Positions 35,670 through 45,025 of a stretch of DNA of 64,000 nucleotides are shown here, in pieces; position 1 is the stretch's first letter, and each line of letters starts with the position of its first letter. The notes under the pieces are model-generated. The model did no database searches, was not told where the DNA came from, and was given only the letters and a program-made list of their open reading frames with translations. The stretch covers positions 1 through 64,000 of the forward strand of contig NZ_JACHIO010000003.1 of NCBI RefSeq assembly GCF_014203225.1, in the 5' to 3' direction. Made by a program: the position numbers and the translations under genes. Origin of the DNA: Granulicella mallensis (GTDB lineage Bacteria > Acidobacteriota > Terriglobia > Terriglobales > Acidobacteriaceae).

Positions 35670-38384
35670 ATGAAACAGTTCGCACAGGCCAGATTAACCT
35701 TTGCCACACTTGCTTTCGCCACACTCACGTGGGGCGCAAGCTCTTTGCTTGCGCAATCCAAGCCCTTTCCTTACCTCGACTCTTCTCTGCCTGCCGCTCT
35801 TCGTGCACACGACGTAGTCTCCCGCATGACCCTGGATGAGAAGGCCGCTCAGCTCGAAGACTGGGCTACAGCGATCCCGCGCCTGGGTATTCCCGACTAC
35901 CAAACATGGAACGAAGCCCTGCATGGCGTTGCCAACTCGGGCTATGCGACCGTCTTTCCGCAGGCAATCGGAATGGCTGCCACCTGGAATCCGGCACTGG
36001 TCCAGCAGATGGGAGATGTCATCTCGACAGAAGGCCGTGCCAAGTTCAACCAGGCCCAGAGCGAGGGCAATCACCGCATCTTCTATGGCCTTACCTTCTG
36101 GTCTCCCAACATCAACATCTTCCGCGACCCACGCTGGGGACGCGGCCAGGAGACCTACGGAGAAGATCCTTTTCTCACCAGCAAAATGGGCGTGGCCTTC
36201 ATTACCGGAGTTCAAGGCCCTGATCCTGAGCACCCGAAGGCAATAGCTACCAGCAAGCACTTCGCCGTACACAGCGGTCCTGAATCACAGCGCCACGGCT
36301 TCAACGTGGAGGTGAGCCCTCGCGATCTGGAAGAGACTTACCTTCCCGCCTTTCGTTCCACCGTCGTGGACGGTCATGTGAAGTCAGTGATGTGCGCCTA
36401 CAACGCAATCGACGGCGTTGCCGCCTGCGCCAACCCCATGCTGCTCCAGGAGCATCTGCGTCAGGCGTGGAACTTCAAAGGATTCGTCGTGTCCGATTGC
36501 GGCGCCATCGTCGACGTAACCAAGGGCCACCACAATGCACCGGACGTTCTCCACGCCTCTGCCATCTCCATCCAAGCTGGTACCGATCTCTCCTGCAGCA
36601 TGTGGAACCCCGGCTTCAATACACTGGCCGACGCCGTGCGCAAGGGCGTCGTCTCCGAAGATCTGCTCACCCGCTCCGCCGAGCGCCTCTACACGGCGCG
36701 CATGCAACTCGGCATGTTCGATATCTCGGGCCCCTATGACCGCATCCCTTTCGCTGAGAATGGTTCTGAGCAACATCGGCAGATCGCCTTGCAGGCAGCG
36801 GAGCAATCGCTCGTGCTGCTCAAAAATGATGGCGTGCTTCCGCTCTCTGGCAAACCCAGGCACATCGCCATCATTGGCCCAACCGCCGATCTGCTCGATT
36901 CCTTAGAGGGCAACTATAACGGCACGGCCATCCGGCCAGTCTCCCCACTCGACGGTCTTCTCACACAATTCCCGCAGGATACGATTCGCTATGCGCAAGG
37001 CGCTACGCTCGCCGAAGGCATTGCTATCCCTGTGCCACGCACGGCCTTTCCTTCGGGATTGAAGACTGAAATCTTCGCCACACCCGACTGGACTGGCAGG
37101 CCGCTCGCCCTGCGCACAGACTCGGAGATTCAATACGACTGGCGCGAGGCCTTACCGTCTCCCGAGCTTCACACCCATGACTACTCCGTACGATGGAGCG
37201 GTGCGATTGAGGTACCTGCTGCCGGGCACTATAGCTTTACTCTCGAAGGCGGCAACGGTTTTCCCTACTCACCTACAGAAAAATATCGCGTCGTCTTCGA
37301 CGGCAAAACCCTGACCAGTGGCGATCTTAATCCTGGAGCCGCTGGTGCAGGAACCGCCAGCTCCCTCCTGGGTGGATCGCCTACGACACCGCCTAAGATG
37401 TCCAACCCAAAACCTGCAAAGTTCGAGGTCGACTTCACCGATACCAGGCCGCATCAGATCGAGGTCTGGTACAGCCACTCAGGCGATCGTGCCGGTGGAG
37501 GCGCAACGCTAAGCTGGGAGCCCCCGGCCCAGGCCCAGCTTGCTGAAGCCGTGAGTGCCGTACGTGACGCGGACGTAGTGCTTGCCTTTGTAGGACTCTC
37601 GCCTCGACTGGAAGGCGAAGAGATGTCCATCAAGATCGATGGCTTCAACGGCGGAGATCGAACGAACATCTCTCTGCCCGCATCACAGCAACGCCTGCTT
37701 GAAGCCGTATCCGCGACTGGCAAACCTCTCGTCGTCGTCTCTCTTACAGGCAGCGCCCTCGCCCTCACCTGGGCCAAAGAACATGCGAATGCGATTCTGC
37801 AAGGGTGGTATCCCGGCGTCGAAGGAGGAACGGCAATCGCGCGGACTCTTGCAGGACTCAACAACCCCGCTGGACGCCTGCCAATCACCTTTTACGCAGG
37901 AACACAGGACCTTCCAGACTTCACCGACTACTCTCTGAAAAACAGGACGTACCGCTACTACACGGGCACACCGCTGTGGGGTTTCGGCTATGGAGTCAGT
38001 TACTCCACCTTCCACTACGCTCCGGTCAAGCTCTCTACCACGTCCATCGAAGCGGGCAAACCCATTACAGCTTCCGTGATAGTTACCAACACCAGCAACC
38101 GCTCTGGGGACGAGGTTGTCGAGGCCTACATTAAGACACCTCAGGTCGACGCTCCTCTGCATTCTCTGGTCGGCTTTGAACGCGTCCACCTTGCTGCCGG
38201 CGAGCACCGGGAGGTTCAACTCAAGATCGATGCTCGCGCACTTTCGAGTGTCGACAGCCAGGGGCAGCGGTCCATTCTTCCCGGGGTCTACCATCTCGTA
38301 CTCGGGGATGCGCAGCCGCAGGAAGCCCTATCCAAATCAGAGGCCAGCTTTACAGTTGTTGGCAGAGCTGAATCGCAAAAATAG
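35670..38384 (+). CDS. Secreted GH3 beta-glycosidase with inserted PA14 domain
   Basis: 904 residues from the ATG at 35670 (AAGGAG four bases before); the frame is open back into the receptor gene. The signal peptide ends SSLLAQ (about 29). The first GH3 domain has WNEALHGVAN, WGRGQETYGEDP, ATSKHFAVHSG and the nucleophile D276 in GFVVSDCGAI; the SDCGA form is seen in beta-xylosidase-like GH3 enzymes. A PA14 sugar-binding insert covers about residues 465-640 (DYSVRWSGAIEVPAAGHYSF). The second GH3 domain (EGEEMSIKIDGFNGGDR) and a fibronectin-like end (YIKTPQVDAPLHSLVGFERV) follow. It likely removes terminal sugars from oligosaccharides; xylose or glucose cannot be decided. Confidence 0.92.
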   Translation: MKQFAQARLTFATLAFATLTWGASSLLAQSKPFPYLDSSLPAALRAHDVVSRMTLDEKAAQLEDWATAIPRLGIPDYQTWNEALHGVANSGYATVFPQAIGMAATWNPALVQQMGDVISTEGRAKFNQAQSEGNHRIFYGLTFWSPNINIFRDPRWGRGQETYGEDPFLTSKMGVAFITGVQGPDPEHPKAIATSKHFAVHSGPESQRHGFNVEVSPRDLEETYLPAFRSTVVDGHVKSVMCAYNAIDGVAACANPMLLQEHLRQAWNFKGFVVSDCGAIVDVTKGHHNAPDVLHASAISIQAGTDLSCSMWNPGFNTLADAVRKGVVSEDLLTRSAERLYTARMQLGMFDISGPYDRIPFAENGSEQHRQIALQAAEQSLVLLKNDGVLPLSGKPRHIAIIGPTADLLDSLEGNYNGTAIRPVSPLDGLLTQFPQDTIRYAQGATLAEGIAIPVPRTAFPSGLKTEIFATPDWTGRPLALRTDSEIQYDWREALPSPELHTHDYSVRWSGAIEVPAAGHYSFTLEGGNGFPYSPTEKYRVVFDGKTLTSGDLNPGAAGAGTASSLLGGSPTTPPKMSNPKPAKFEVDFTDTRPHQIEVWYSHSGDRAGGGATLSWEPPAQAQLAEAVSAVRDADVVLAFVGLSPRLEGEEMSIKIDGFNGGDRTNISLPASQQRLLEAVSATGKPLVVVSLTGSALALTWAKEHANAILQGWYPGVEGGTAIARTLAGLNNPAGRLPITFYAGTQDLPDFTDYSLKNRTYRYYTGTPLWGFGYGVSYSTFHYAPVKLSTTSIEAGKPITASVIVTNTSNRSGDEVVEAYIKTPQVDAPLHSLVGFERVHLAAGEHREVQLKIDARALSSVDSQGQRSILPGVYHLVLGDAQPQEALSKSEASFTVVGRAESQK

Positions 38385-38440
38385 TATGGCTTCGTCATGC
38401 TTAACAAATCTGCTCGCTGCAGACCCACAAAGGGCATTCC

Positions 38441-39226
38441 ATGAAATTCGCTTACATTTCGCTGTTCCTGTTTAGCACCTCCCTGCTGGGTCAGCAGGCC
38501 ACTCCAGCCACGGCGGCCGCTCCCATCGTTGCGCAGGCAGCACCCGCAACATCGCTTACCCCTCAACAGATCGAGGGCATGCAGAGGAAGCTTGCAGACT
38601 GGCCGGCACTCGCACACTATCGCGACGAAAATATCAAGCTCGGAGACCCGGCCCCCGGAGAGAAACGTGTGGTCTTTATAGGGGATTCCATCACAGAGTT
38701 CTGGGGTAAAACCTATGGCAAGTTTTTTCCCGGCAAGCCCTATGTGAATCGCGGCATCAGCGGACAGACCACGCCTCAAATGCTAGTGCGCTTTCAGCAG
38801 GATGTACTACATCTGAAGCCCACCGTAGTTGTCCTTGCGGGCGGCATCAATGATATTGCAGGCAATACCGGACCGGAGTCCCTGGAAGCTATCGAGGATA
38901 ACTACCGCTCCATGGTTCAGCTGGCGAAGGCCGCTCACATCCGAATCGTTATCACATCGCCACTTCCCGCGTCCTTGATCCCCTGGCGACCGAGCGTCCA
39001 TCCGGCGGAGACTGTCCGCCAGCTGAACTTATGGATCAAGGGATATGCGCAGACCGAGCATCTGGTGTACGTCGACTACTATTCAGCGATGGTAGACGAC
39101 CATGGCGGCATCCGTCCCGCTCTCGCCATCGACAAAGCCGTACACCCTAACGATGTCGGCTACGCCATCATGGAGCCTTTGGCCCAGCAAGCGATTGAAC
39201 GCGCGCTTGCTGAGCCGCAGCCATAA
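38441..39226 (+). CDS. Secreted SGNH/GDSL-family hydrolase
   Basis: 261 residues with a short signal (MKFAYISLFLFSTSLLGQQ) and AAAGGG upstream. The SGNH blocks are visible: VVFIGDSITEFW (catalytic Ser), NRGISGQTTPQML (Gly), LAGGINDIAGNTG (Asn) and AVHPNDVGY (catalytic His, with the Asp three residues later as HPND). This form resembles esterases that remove acetyl groups from carbohydrates. It lies 56 bp after the GH3 gene on the same strand, and may deacetylate the same polysaccharide. It ends 21 bp before the convergent TPR gene. Confidence 0.88.
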   Translation: MKFAYISLFLFSTSLLGQQATPATAAAPIVAQAAPATSLTPQQIEGMQRKLADWPALAHYRDENIKLGDPAPGEKRVVFIGDSITEFWGKTYGKFFPGKPYVNRGISGQTTPQMLVRFQQDVLHLKPTVVVLAGGINDIAGNTGPESLEAIEDNYRSMVQLAKAAHIRIVITSPLPASLIPWRPSVHPAETVRQLNLWIKGYAQTEHLVYVDYYSAMVDDHGGIRPALAIDKAVHPNDVGYAIMEPLAQQAIERALAEPQP

Positions 39227-39247
39227 CGGTCAGACTCAAAGATGGAA

Positions 39248-40903
39248 CTACAACCCGCTGGCTTTCCCGCCTTGAACGAAGTGGCGAGCATAAGCAATCT
39301 CCGGCCGCTGAGAGTGCGCGCCATTGTTTGTAACCTTCAAGAGCTGTTTGTAATAGGTCTCTGCCTCTTCGTGCTTCCCTGCTGCTTCCGCAGCGCGGCC
39401 TGCGTGATAGAGCGCGTTCAAACGATTGGGACTCAGTTTTAGCGCTGTACGGTATTGCACCAGGGCCTCTGCCGGACGATTGTCTGTCAGAAGCATGTCG
39501 GCATACATCTCGCGTGCCGGGATATCGACCTCAGCCTGGCCTACTCGGTCCTGCCTGTCCGCAGCAGCAGCGATAAATTGAAGAGCCTCTGCGTCCTTCT
39601 TATGCGCGAAGCTTTGCCAAGCCTTGATCGTGTCCTGGGCTACCTGTCTCTCATCGGAGATCGGACTGCCATCGCTGGCAAGTTTGCCATAAACAGCATC
39701 AGCCTCTGCTGCTGCCTTGTCTGCAGCCACGGCATCACGAAGATGTCCGGCAGCAATAGTCTGCTCCCAGGCCCGGTAATACTGCGCAGAGACCAGGGGA
39801 TGAGCAGGCTCCGAAATAGCCAGAACAGCCTTCCAGTCGTGCATCTCAAGACCATAGATGCCAGGCAGTTCTACCTCGAAGTAGGTCATGAAAAGGGCCA
39901 TGCCATCGTTCTCGATGCCGGGCAGCGAGCGTAGATGCGCGAGCATGGGTTCGGTGTAATCGAGTACCCGCTTGGCATTCGCATCGTCAGCCTCCTGGAG
40001 ATAGGCATAGAGCAGAAACTCATAGGCATGCATCTGATGCCCTACGCCTCCCAGGTGATTTTTCTCGGCATACTCCGAGGCGTGAACCGAGGCCTCATTC
40101 GAATCGATGTCCTGCTGCCACATGCCCAGGCGCGCGAAGATGTGGCCTGGCATATGCAGGGCATGCGCGGAAGAGGGTGCGATCGACGCATATTTTTCCG
40201 CCGCGGCAAGCGCTTCGGGGGCTAACTGCGGGCTGTCGCAGGTGTGAATGATGTAATGGGCCAGCCCAGGGTGATCAGGATGTGCCTCGAAGGCAGGTTC
40301 CAACACAGCCAGGGCTTTACGGGCATCGCCCACTGGATCCTGTGTGCCGATGCTGGCGGCCAATCCAAGGCCATAGAAGGCTGTGGCCTCGATATCCTCC
40401 GGATAAGCTGTGTGCAACGCACCCATTGCCGCATCGTAACCCTGCAGAGCTTTTTCATTTTGCGAAGGATCGGCGTGGAGATAGCCGCTCAGAGCCGCGA
40501 TATAACGGCGTTCACGATCTGTCTTAGCATTGAGCGCGGTAGCCTTATCGATCTCCGCCACACCAGCCTTGCGACGATCGTCAGGCATGCCATCCCAGAA
40601 GGGACGCCACTCGGTCATGGCCAATCCCCATTCAGCCATGGCGCAATCCGGATCGGCTACAGCCACTGATTGAAACTGCTTCTCCGCTTCCTCGTACCAA
40701 AAAGAATGGAGGAGAGCGACGCCACGCTCAAAAGGCAACTGCACAGACGCAGCACAGGAGATAGGCATGTGAACGGCGCCGAACTTCTCAACCGACATCG
40801 TATCCCCACCCTCCGCTCCATGGTGATGATGCTGTTGCGCCGAGAGAGATGCGGAAGAGACCAGCAGAACAGGAACAAAGCACATCGCGAAAAGTTTCTT
40901 CAC
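39248..40903 (-). CDS. Secreted tetratricopeptide-repeat protein
   Basis: About 551 residues if begun at a GTG at 40903, which opens a signal peptide KKLFAMCFVPVLLVSSASLSAQ; an ATG at 40885 or a TTG at 41008 are alternatives and no start has an ideal ribosome site. A His-rich patch (QQHHHHGAEGG) follows the signal. TPR-like helices recur throughout, for example FWYEEAEKQFQSVAVADPDCAMAEWGLAM near the start and PAEALVQYRTALKLSPNRLNALYHAGRAAEAAGKHEEAETYY at the end. TPR proteins mostly bind other proteins; partner and role are unknown. Confidence 0.75.
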   Translation of the reverse strand: MKKLFAMCFVPVLLVSSASLSAQQHHHHGAEGGDTMSVEKFGAVHMPISCAASVQLPFERGVALLHSFWYEEAEKQFQSVAVADPDCAMAEWGLAMTEWRPFWDGMPDDRRKAGVAEIDKATALNAKTDRERRYIAALSGYLHADPSQNEKALQGYDAAMGALHTAYPEDIEATAFYGLGLAASIGTQDPVGDARKALAVLEPAFEAHPDHPGLAHYIIHTCDSPQLAPEALAAAEKYASIAPSSAHALHMPGHIFARLGMWQQDIDSNEASVHASEYAEKNHLGGVGHQMHAYEFLLYAYLQEADDANAKRVLDYTEPMLAHLRSLPGIENDGMALFMTYFEVELPGIYGLEMHDWKAVLAISEPAHPLVSAQYYRAWEQTIAAGHLRDAVAADKAAAEADAVYGKLASDGSPISDERQVAQDTIKAWQSFAHKKDAEALQFIAAAADRQDRVGQAEVDIPAREMYADMLLTDNRPAEALVQYRTALKLSPNRLNALYHAGRAAEAAGKHEEAETYYKQLLKVTNNGAHSQRPEIAYARHFVQGGKASGL

Positions 40904-41123
40904 TCCACCCAAATTGATGGCCGAAGAAAACAATGGGGACTGAGCATATATAGTCAAGAGGTACCTCTGTGTTTCTTTAATAAAAGCGGTTTGTCTGTTC
41001 TTCTTCAAAAGACTGCCTAATCCGAACCTATAGGTTGTGCAATCTATAGGTTCGGCTCAAGCGCATAGATCATCCGTAGATTCACGTGATCCATCAAAGC
41101 TTGCCTGAAATAACATGGCGATG

Positions 41124-42014
41124 CTACAGGACGACGGGTACTTCTACTTGTCTTTTCCGTACCAGCTCATAGTATCCAGTTGCCCAATCATGGTCTTTCA
41201 TTCCTGCTTCGATGGCTGCATCGAAGTTCTTTCCCATCAGTTCAGCCAAAGGTGTCTTCACACCATTCGCCGCAGCAGCTTCACGAAACAAGCGGATGTC
41301 TTTCTCGCCCAGTTCCATCGAAGCTCCAACCTCCTTCGGTGGGTTTGTGAGTGTTTTCCCATACACCTCATAAAGAGGCGAACGGAACGCCGCACTGTTT
41401 GCCATCTCTACAAATAGCTCGGGAGAAACTCCCATGGATTCTGCAACCATCATCGCCTCGGACAATGTGGCAACCATCGCCGCAACGGAAAAGTTACCTG
41501 CCAGCTTCATGGCATGAGCGCTCCACGGCTCCTCGGAAACAACCGTCATGCCCCGCGTATAGCTCTCCAATAGCGAACGCACACTCTGCACCGCCTCTTT
41601 AGCTCCGCCCACGACAGTCCACAGCTTGCCTTCGGCCGCCACATTTGGACGCCCAAACACCGGAGCACCGACGTACCTGTGACCACGTTTTGCATGTTCT
41701 AACGTAAGCCGCTTCGCCAGTGCAACGCTAATCGTGCCTACTGATACATGAACCGCATTCTTCGGCATGGCATCCAGCACCCCACCATCAAACAGAACGG
41801 CTTCCGTCGCAGCATCGTTCAGCAAAAGAGAAAACACTACTTCACAACTACTCACAGCCTCCGCAGCGCTCGATGCCATCGTTGCGCCCTTCGATGCCAA
41901 CTCTTTTGCCGCTGATGAACTTCTATTCCACACCGTTACTTCACAACCCGCATTCAACAGATGAGGAACCAGAGCGCTCCCCATCTTTCCAAGCCCTAAA
42001 AACGCAACCCGCAT
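41124..42014 (-). CDS. NAD(P)-dependent beta-hydroxyacid dehydrogenase / imine-reductase-like protein
   Basis: 296 residues. The N-terminal Rossmann motif is FLGLGKMGSALVPHLL (G7-x-G9-x2-G12) with VTVWNRS ending beta-2, the Asn-Arg pair favouring NADP over NAD. The substrate motif VSVGTIS replaces the common STISP-like DVST/DCST signature. The catalytic Lys of the 3-hydroxyisobutyrate dehydrogenase family is K170 in HAMKLAGNF. C-terminal helices complete the fold. The likely role is reduction of a short aldehyde-acid or imine; no neighbour helps to narrow it. Confidence 0.85.
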   Translation of the reverse strand: MRVAFLGLGKMGSALVPHLLNAGCEVTVWNRSSSAAKELASKGATMASSAAEAVSSCEVVFSLLLNDAATEAVLFDGGVLDAMPKNAVHVSVGTISVALAKRLTLEHAKRGHRYVGAPVFGRPNVAAEGKLWTVVGGAKEAVQSVRSLLESYTRGMTVVSEEPWSAHAMKLAGNFSVAAMVATLSEAMMVAESMGVSPELFVEMANSAAFRSPLYEVYGKTLTNPPKEVGASMELGEKDIRLFREAAAANGVKTPLAELMGKNFDAAIEAGMKDHDWATGYYELVRKRQVEVPVVL

Positions 42015-42183
42015 ACAATCTCCAACTCTTCACGTACATTTCATCTAAGCCGCTGACGCCCAACGGCACTTTATTGAGGCAAATGTAGATTTTTGACCAA
42101 AATCTCGGAACAAACAACTGCCGTGGCCTGAGATCTAATTTGAAAACCCCACAATTTACAAAATATCACCACAGACAACGCCT

Positions 42184-43467
42184 TTAGGCATGGACCAGAA
42201 TCTCGCGCGCATCTTCCAACAAAGTGGGAAATAAGTCTCGAGCGACCAAGGTCATTCCCAGTTTTCCATTCGTGGTAATCACGGATACCTTTTGAATATC
42301 CGAAACGGCAGCGCTACCGGTAAAGAGGTTCTCGATTTTAAGATTGCCGTATTCCGTGCGAACCTTATAGCTGGCATAGTTGGTAACCATGAGTTCGTAC
42401 CGTGATGGCGCCGTGCGGACAAACCGGTACAGGTCAAGCGCGCCATGCTCTTCTGCAACCATAGAAGAAAACGAACCGAGAAGGTATCGAGCTCCGTCGA
42501 GACTCTGAGCGGGCAGCATATCTTCTTTCACGGCCCTTGCGATATCCCAGAACGATGCTCCCTCTGAAAGAGGCACACGACCACTATGAGCGGAAATCAA
42601 TAAGCCTGCTGCGTCTGGAATCATTAATGTCCTCCTCATATCGATTGGAGACATGCAACGAATCGGCCCAAGCTCCCATGCTTTCGAGTAGCGCTTGCCA
42701 GCCAGCGCCAGAGCTGTAACCAGTGCGGCATGCACCGTAGTGTTTTCTTCCTTGGCGCGCCGCAGCAACGCGACTGTCTCTTTTTCTCCAAGCTGCCGGT
42801 GTTGTACACGAATTTTCGGCAGCTCCACGCGCGTTCCATCTTCCGAAGCAACCGACCTTCCTGCCAGCTTCTTTACATACGGAGCGGGAGCAGGTAACCC
42901 AAGAAGTTGTCCCATGCCAGGCTGCAATTCGAGAGGTTCGTCCAACGCTTCTCCTGCCATCGCGGCCATCAAATCCTGGACCAACAGCAGATGCGATTTG
43001 CCATCGAGGCTGCTATGGTGCGTCGCAAATAAAATGACAGAGCGATCTTGAGCATGAAAAAGTGTTGCCCGTGTGAGCGGACCGCTGCCATTCCCGAACG
43101 ATTGCGCCAATTCGCTTTCCATCTCTTCCTCTAATACCAGCCAATCGGTTAAAGGAACAATCCGCAAAGGGATGGAGGAACCATGTACTTTTTCGAAAAA
43201 AGGACGCTGACCTGGAATCTTCCTGATCGATGCAGACAGCAGAGGATGACGAGTCTGTACGGCAGACAGTGCACCCCTCCACTGCTTCGTCGTCGTTGCA
43301 CCATGCACTTCGAAAACAATAGAGTGAGATAGATTTGTATTGTGCTCCATGAGCCAAATATATTCTTCAAACCCATCAAGATCGCGAAGCTTTGTTGCAC
43401 TTACAGATTGATCCTGTTCAACATCTGAGGCATAAATAGCAGCAGTAGACAAAAGACACTCCTTCAT
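42184..43467 (-). CDS. Stand-alone condensation-domain acyltransferase
   Basis: 427 residues; AGGA lies just before the ATG. The chloramphenicol-acetyltransferase-like fold is marked by HHSSLDG at 150-156, exactly the HHxxxDG catalytic motif of NRPS condensation domains and PapA/WES-type acyltransferases. EYIWLMEHNTNLSHSIVFEV at 36-55 and HPLLSASI near 74 fit the family N-terminus, and the PIRCMSPIDMRR stretch fits the latch region. No adenylation or carrier domain is near, so a free acyl-CoA or carrier-bound acyl donor and an alcohol or amine acceptor are likely; the product is unknown. Confidence 0.82.
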   Translation of the reverse strand: MKECLLSTAAIYASDVEQDQSVSATKLRDLDGFEEYIWLMEHNTNLSHSIVFEVHGATTTKQWRGALSAVQTRHPLLSASIRKIPGQRPFFEKVHGSSIPLRIVPLTDWLVLEEEMESELAQSFGNGSGPLTRATLFHAQDRSVILFATHHSSLDGKSHLLLVQDLMAAMAGEALDEPLELQPGMGQLLGLPAPAPYVKKLAGRSVASEDGTRVELPKIRVQHRQLGEKETVALLRRAKEENTTVHAALVTALALAGKRYSKAWELGPIRCMSPIDMRRTLMIPDAAGLLISAHSGRVPLSEGASFWDIARAVKEDMLPAQSLDGARYLLGSFSSMVAEEHGALDLYRFVRTAPSRYELMVTNYASYKVRTEYGNLKIENLFTGSAAVSDIQKVSVITTNGKLGMTLVARDLFPTLLEDAREILVHA

Positions 43468-44455
43468 TTCCTGTAATACCCAAAGTGAATAAGAACGAAT
43501 AAATGCAATTCATGAAAGATAAGGACAGAGTTCTACTGACACAGAAAACTATCCGTAGCGATCTATCGTATTCTTCTCAGCGGGTAGGGGTCTTTCGATT
43601 GGTTAACCCATCGTTGCATCGCAAGCAGTAAACGCTGCTTCTTGCGATACATCTGCGCGGATGGAATAACACGGTCGTCAGGCGTCTATTCCCGGCATCG
43701 ATCTTTCGCCACCCAGTCATACCGATAATCGCCCACTCAGTGTTGGCGGTGGTGTAGCCGTTTCCGTGTCTCTGCCAAGCAGGCGCCACGAACGAAAACC
43801 AGGCCAGCACAATTGTGCTGGCCTGGTTTTCGTTCACAGGGTGAGTTCAGATTTGGGTTGCACCGGCGCATTCCGGTACAAAATGCTTTATTTGCATGAT
43901 TTGGATCCTATTTGGGAATAAAGCATGCAATCGAGTGTTTCTCCATTAGCAAGCAGCGGTATGTACGGCCGCCTAAAGGAAGAACATGATTCCCCATATC
44001 GGTCCAGAAATGGCAGACGTGATTTTAAACAGTTCCAATACGTCGCGGCTCAACGCTCAATGGCTGACTTTCGATGTTTCACATTTACTACGAACCCTAT
44101 CGTCAAGTTCCGTCCGCAGAGGGCCCTCCCTCCTGCCTCGGTTCTCTCTTGCCGTTCTCTTGTCAACCACCGTTAGCCTTGCCAGGCTTGCGCTTTACCC
44201 TCTCACCCAATAGTCATCATCCTCGCCGCTGCGAGAACAGCAATCACTGGGGGATCAAAGCTTCGATCGATGCGAGTTCCAAATAAAGGATCGGAGATGC
44301 AAGCTGAAGTGCTTCTGGAGGGGGGAGACTTCAGACCCCCAGAAGGGGTATATTTTATGTACTCTGAAGAGTCATAGCTTAGACCCCCTGAAGAGACCTG
44401 CTCTGAGCGATGTTGGGCCCTAGTATAAAACGCGCATTCCGTAGACAATGCAAGA
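43468..44455. other. Gene-poor 988-bp stretch with palindromes and repeats
   Basis: No open frame here has recognisable protein features. It contains the 44-bp palindrome at 43791-43834, an inverted pair ATGCTTTATT (43883-43892) / AATAAAGCAT (43917-43926), a G-run/C-run hairpin at 44312-44345 (CTTCTGG against CCAGAAG), a small palindrome ACTCT-GA-AGAGT at 44361-44372, and two copies of an AGACCCCC-x-GAAG site at 44333-44345 and 44381-44393. The last group lies 60-140 bp before the sigma-factor gene and may control it. Confidence 0.5.
43791..43834. terminator. 44-bp perfect palindrome, possible bidirectional terminator
   Basis: The 22-base arm AACGAAAACCAGGCCAGCAC (plus AA) is followed with no spacer by its exact complement. 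As RNA it folds into a long GC-rich hairpin followed by TGGTTTTCGTT in either direction, like a two-way intrinsic terminator. Yet no gene is recognised just upstream on either strand, so what it ends is unclear; an unrecognised small RNA or a lost gene is possible. Confidence 0.6.
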
Positions 44456-45025
44456 ATGATGTTCCAGAAAGTCGGCCTAAGCAGTAAGACGGAGGCCTTC
44501 GGCTTAGAATATATAGACGCCCTGTATGGTTATGCCCTCATGCTCACGCGGAATCGCAGTGACGCAGAAGATTTGGTACAGGAAACCTATGTCCGCGCGT
44601 TGGATGCGAAGGACCGGCTCCGTGAAGACAGCAACGTTAAAGGTTGGTTTTTTACCATTCTTCGAAATTTATGGTTGAACCAGTTACGAAAGCGCAAATC
44701 AGAGCCGCACCTCGTCGAGATCGATGGCCAGGAAGGCGGTGCCGATTATCTGTCCGGCAATACACCCAGTTCAGATGAGATTCTCGTTGCCAAGGAAGAT
44801 GTGGAACAGGTTCGTTTCGCTATACGTCAACTTTCTCCGGAGTTTCAAGAAGTTATCCATTTGCGAGAGTTTGAAGAGCTGTCATATCAGCAGATTGCCA
44901 TTGTCCTTAGTTGCCCAACAGGCACAGTCATGTCACGCCTGGGAAGAGCGCGCGCGAAACTACGCGCCTTGCTAACTCCAACGTGGAGCCAGACGGCAAG
45001 CTCAGGAAAGGACTCACGCTCATGA
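44456..45025 (+). CDS. ECF-type RNA polymerase sigma factor
   Basis: 189 residues. Region 2 has LYGYALMLTRNRSDAEDLVQETYVRAL followed by KGWFFTILRNLWLNQLRKR; region 4 has VRFAIRQLSPEFQEVIHLREFEELSYQQIAIVL and CPTGTVMSRLGRARAKLRALL. Both are standard for group-4 sigma factors that direct stress or envelope regulons. Two adjacent ATGs are possible starts. The stop overlaps the anti-sigma start as ATGA, indicating coupled translation. Repeats upstream (44332-44395) could mark its control region. Confidence 0.94.
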   Translation: MMFQKVGLSSKTEAFGLEYIDALYGYALMLTRNRSDAEDLVQETYVRALDAKDRLREDSNVKGWFFTILRNLWLNQLRKRKSEPHLVEIDGQEGGADYLSGNTPSSDEILVAKEDVEQVRFAIRQLSPEFQEVIHLREFEELSYQQIAIVLSCPTGTVMSRLGRARAKLRALLTPTWSQTASSGKDSRS

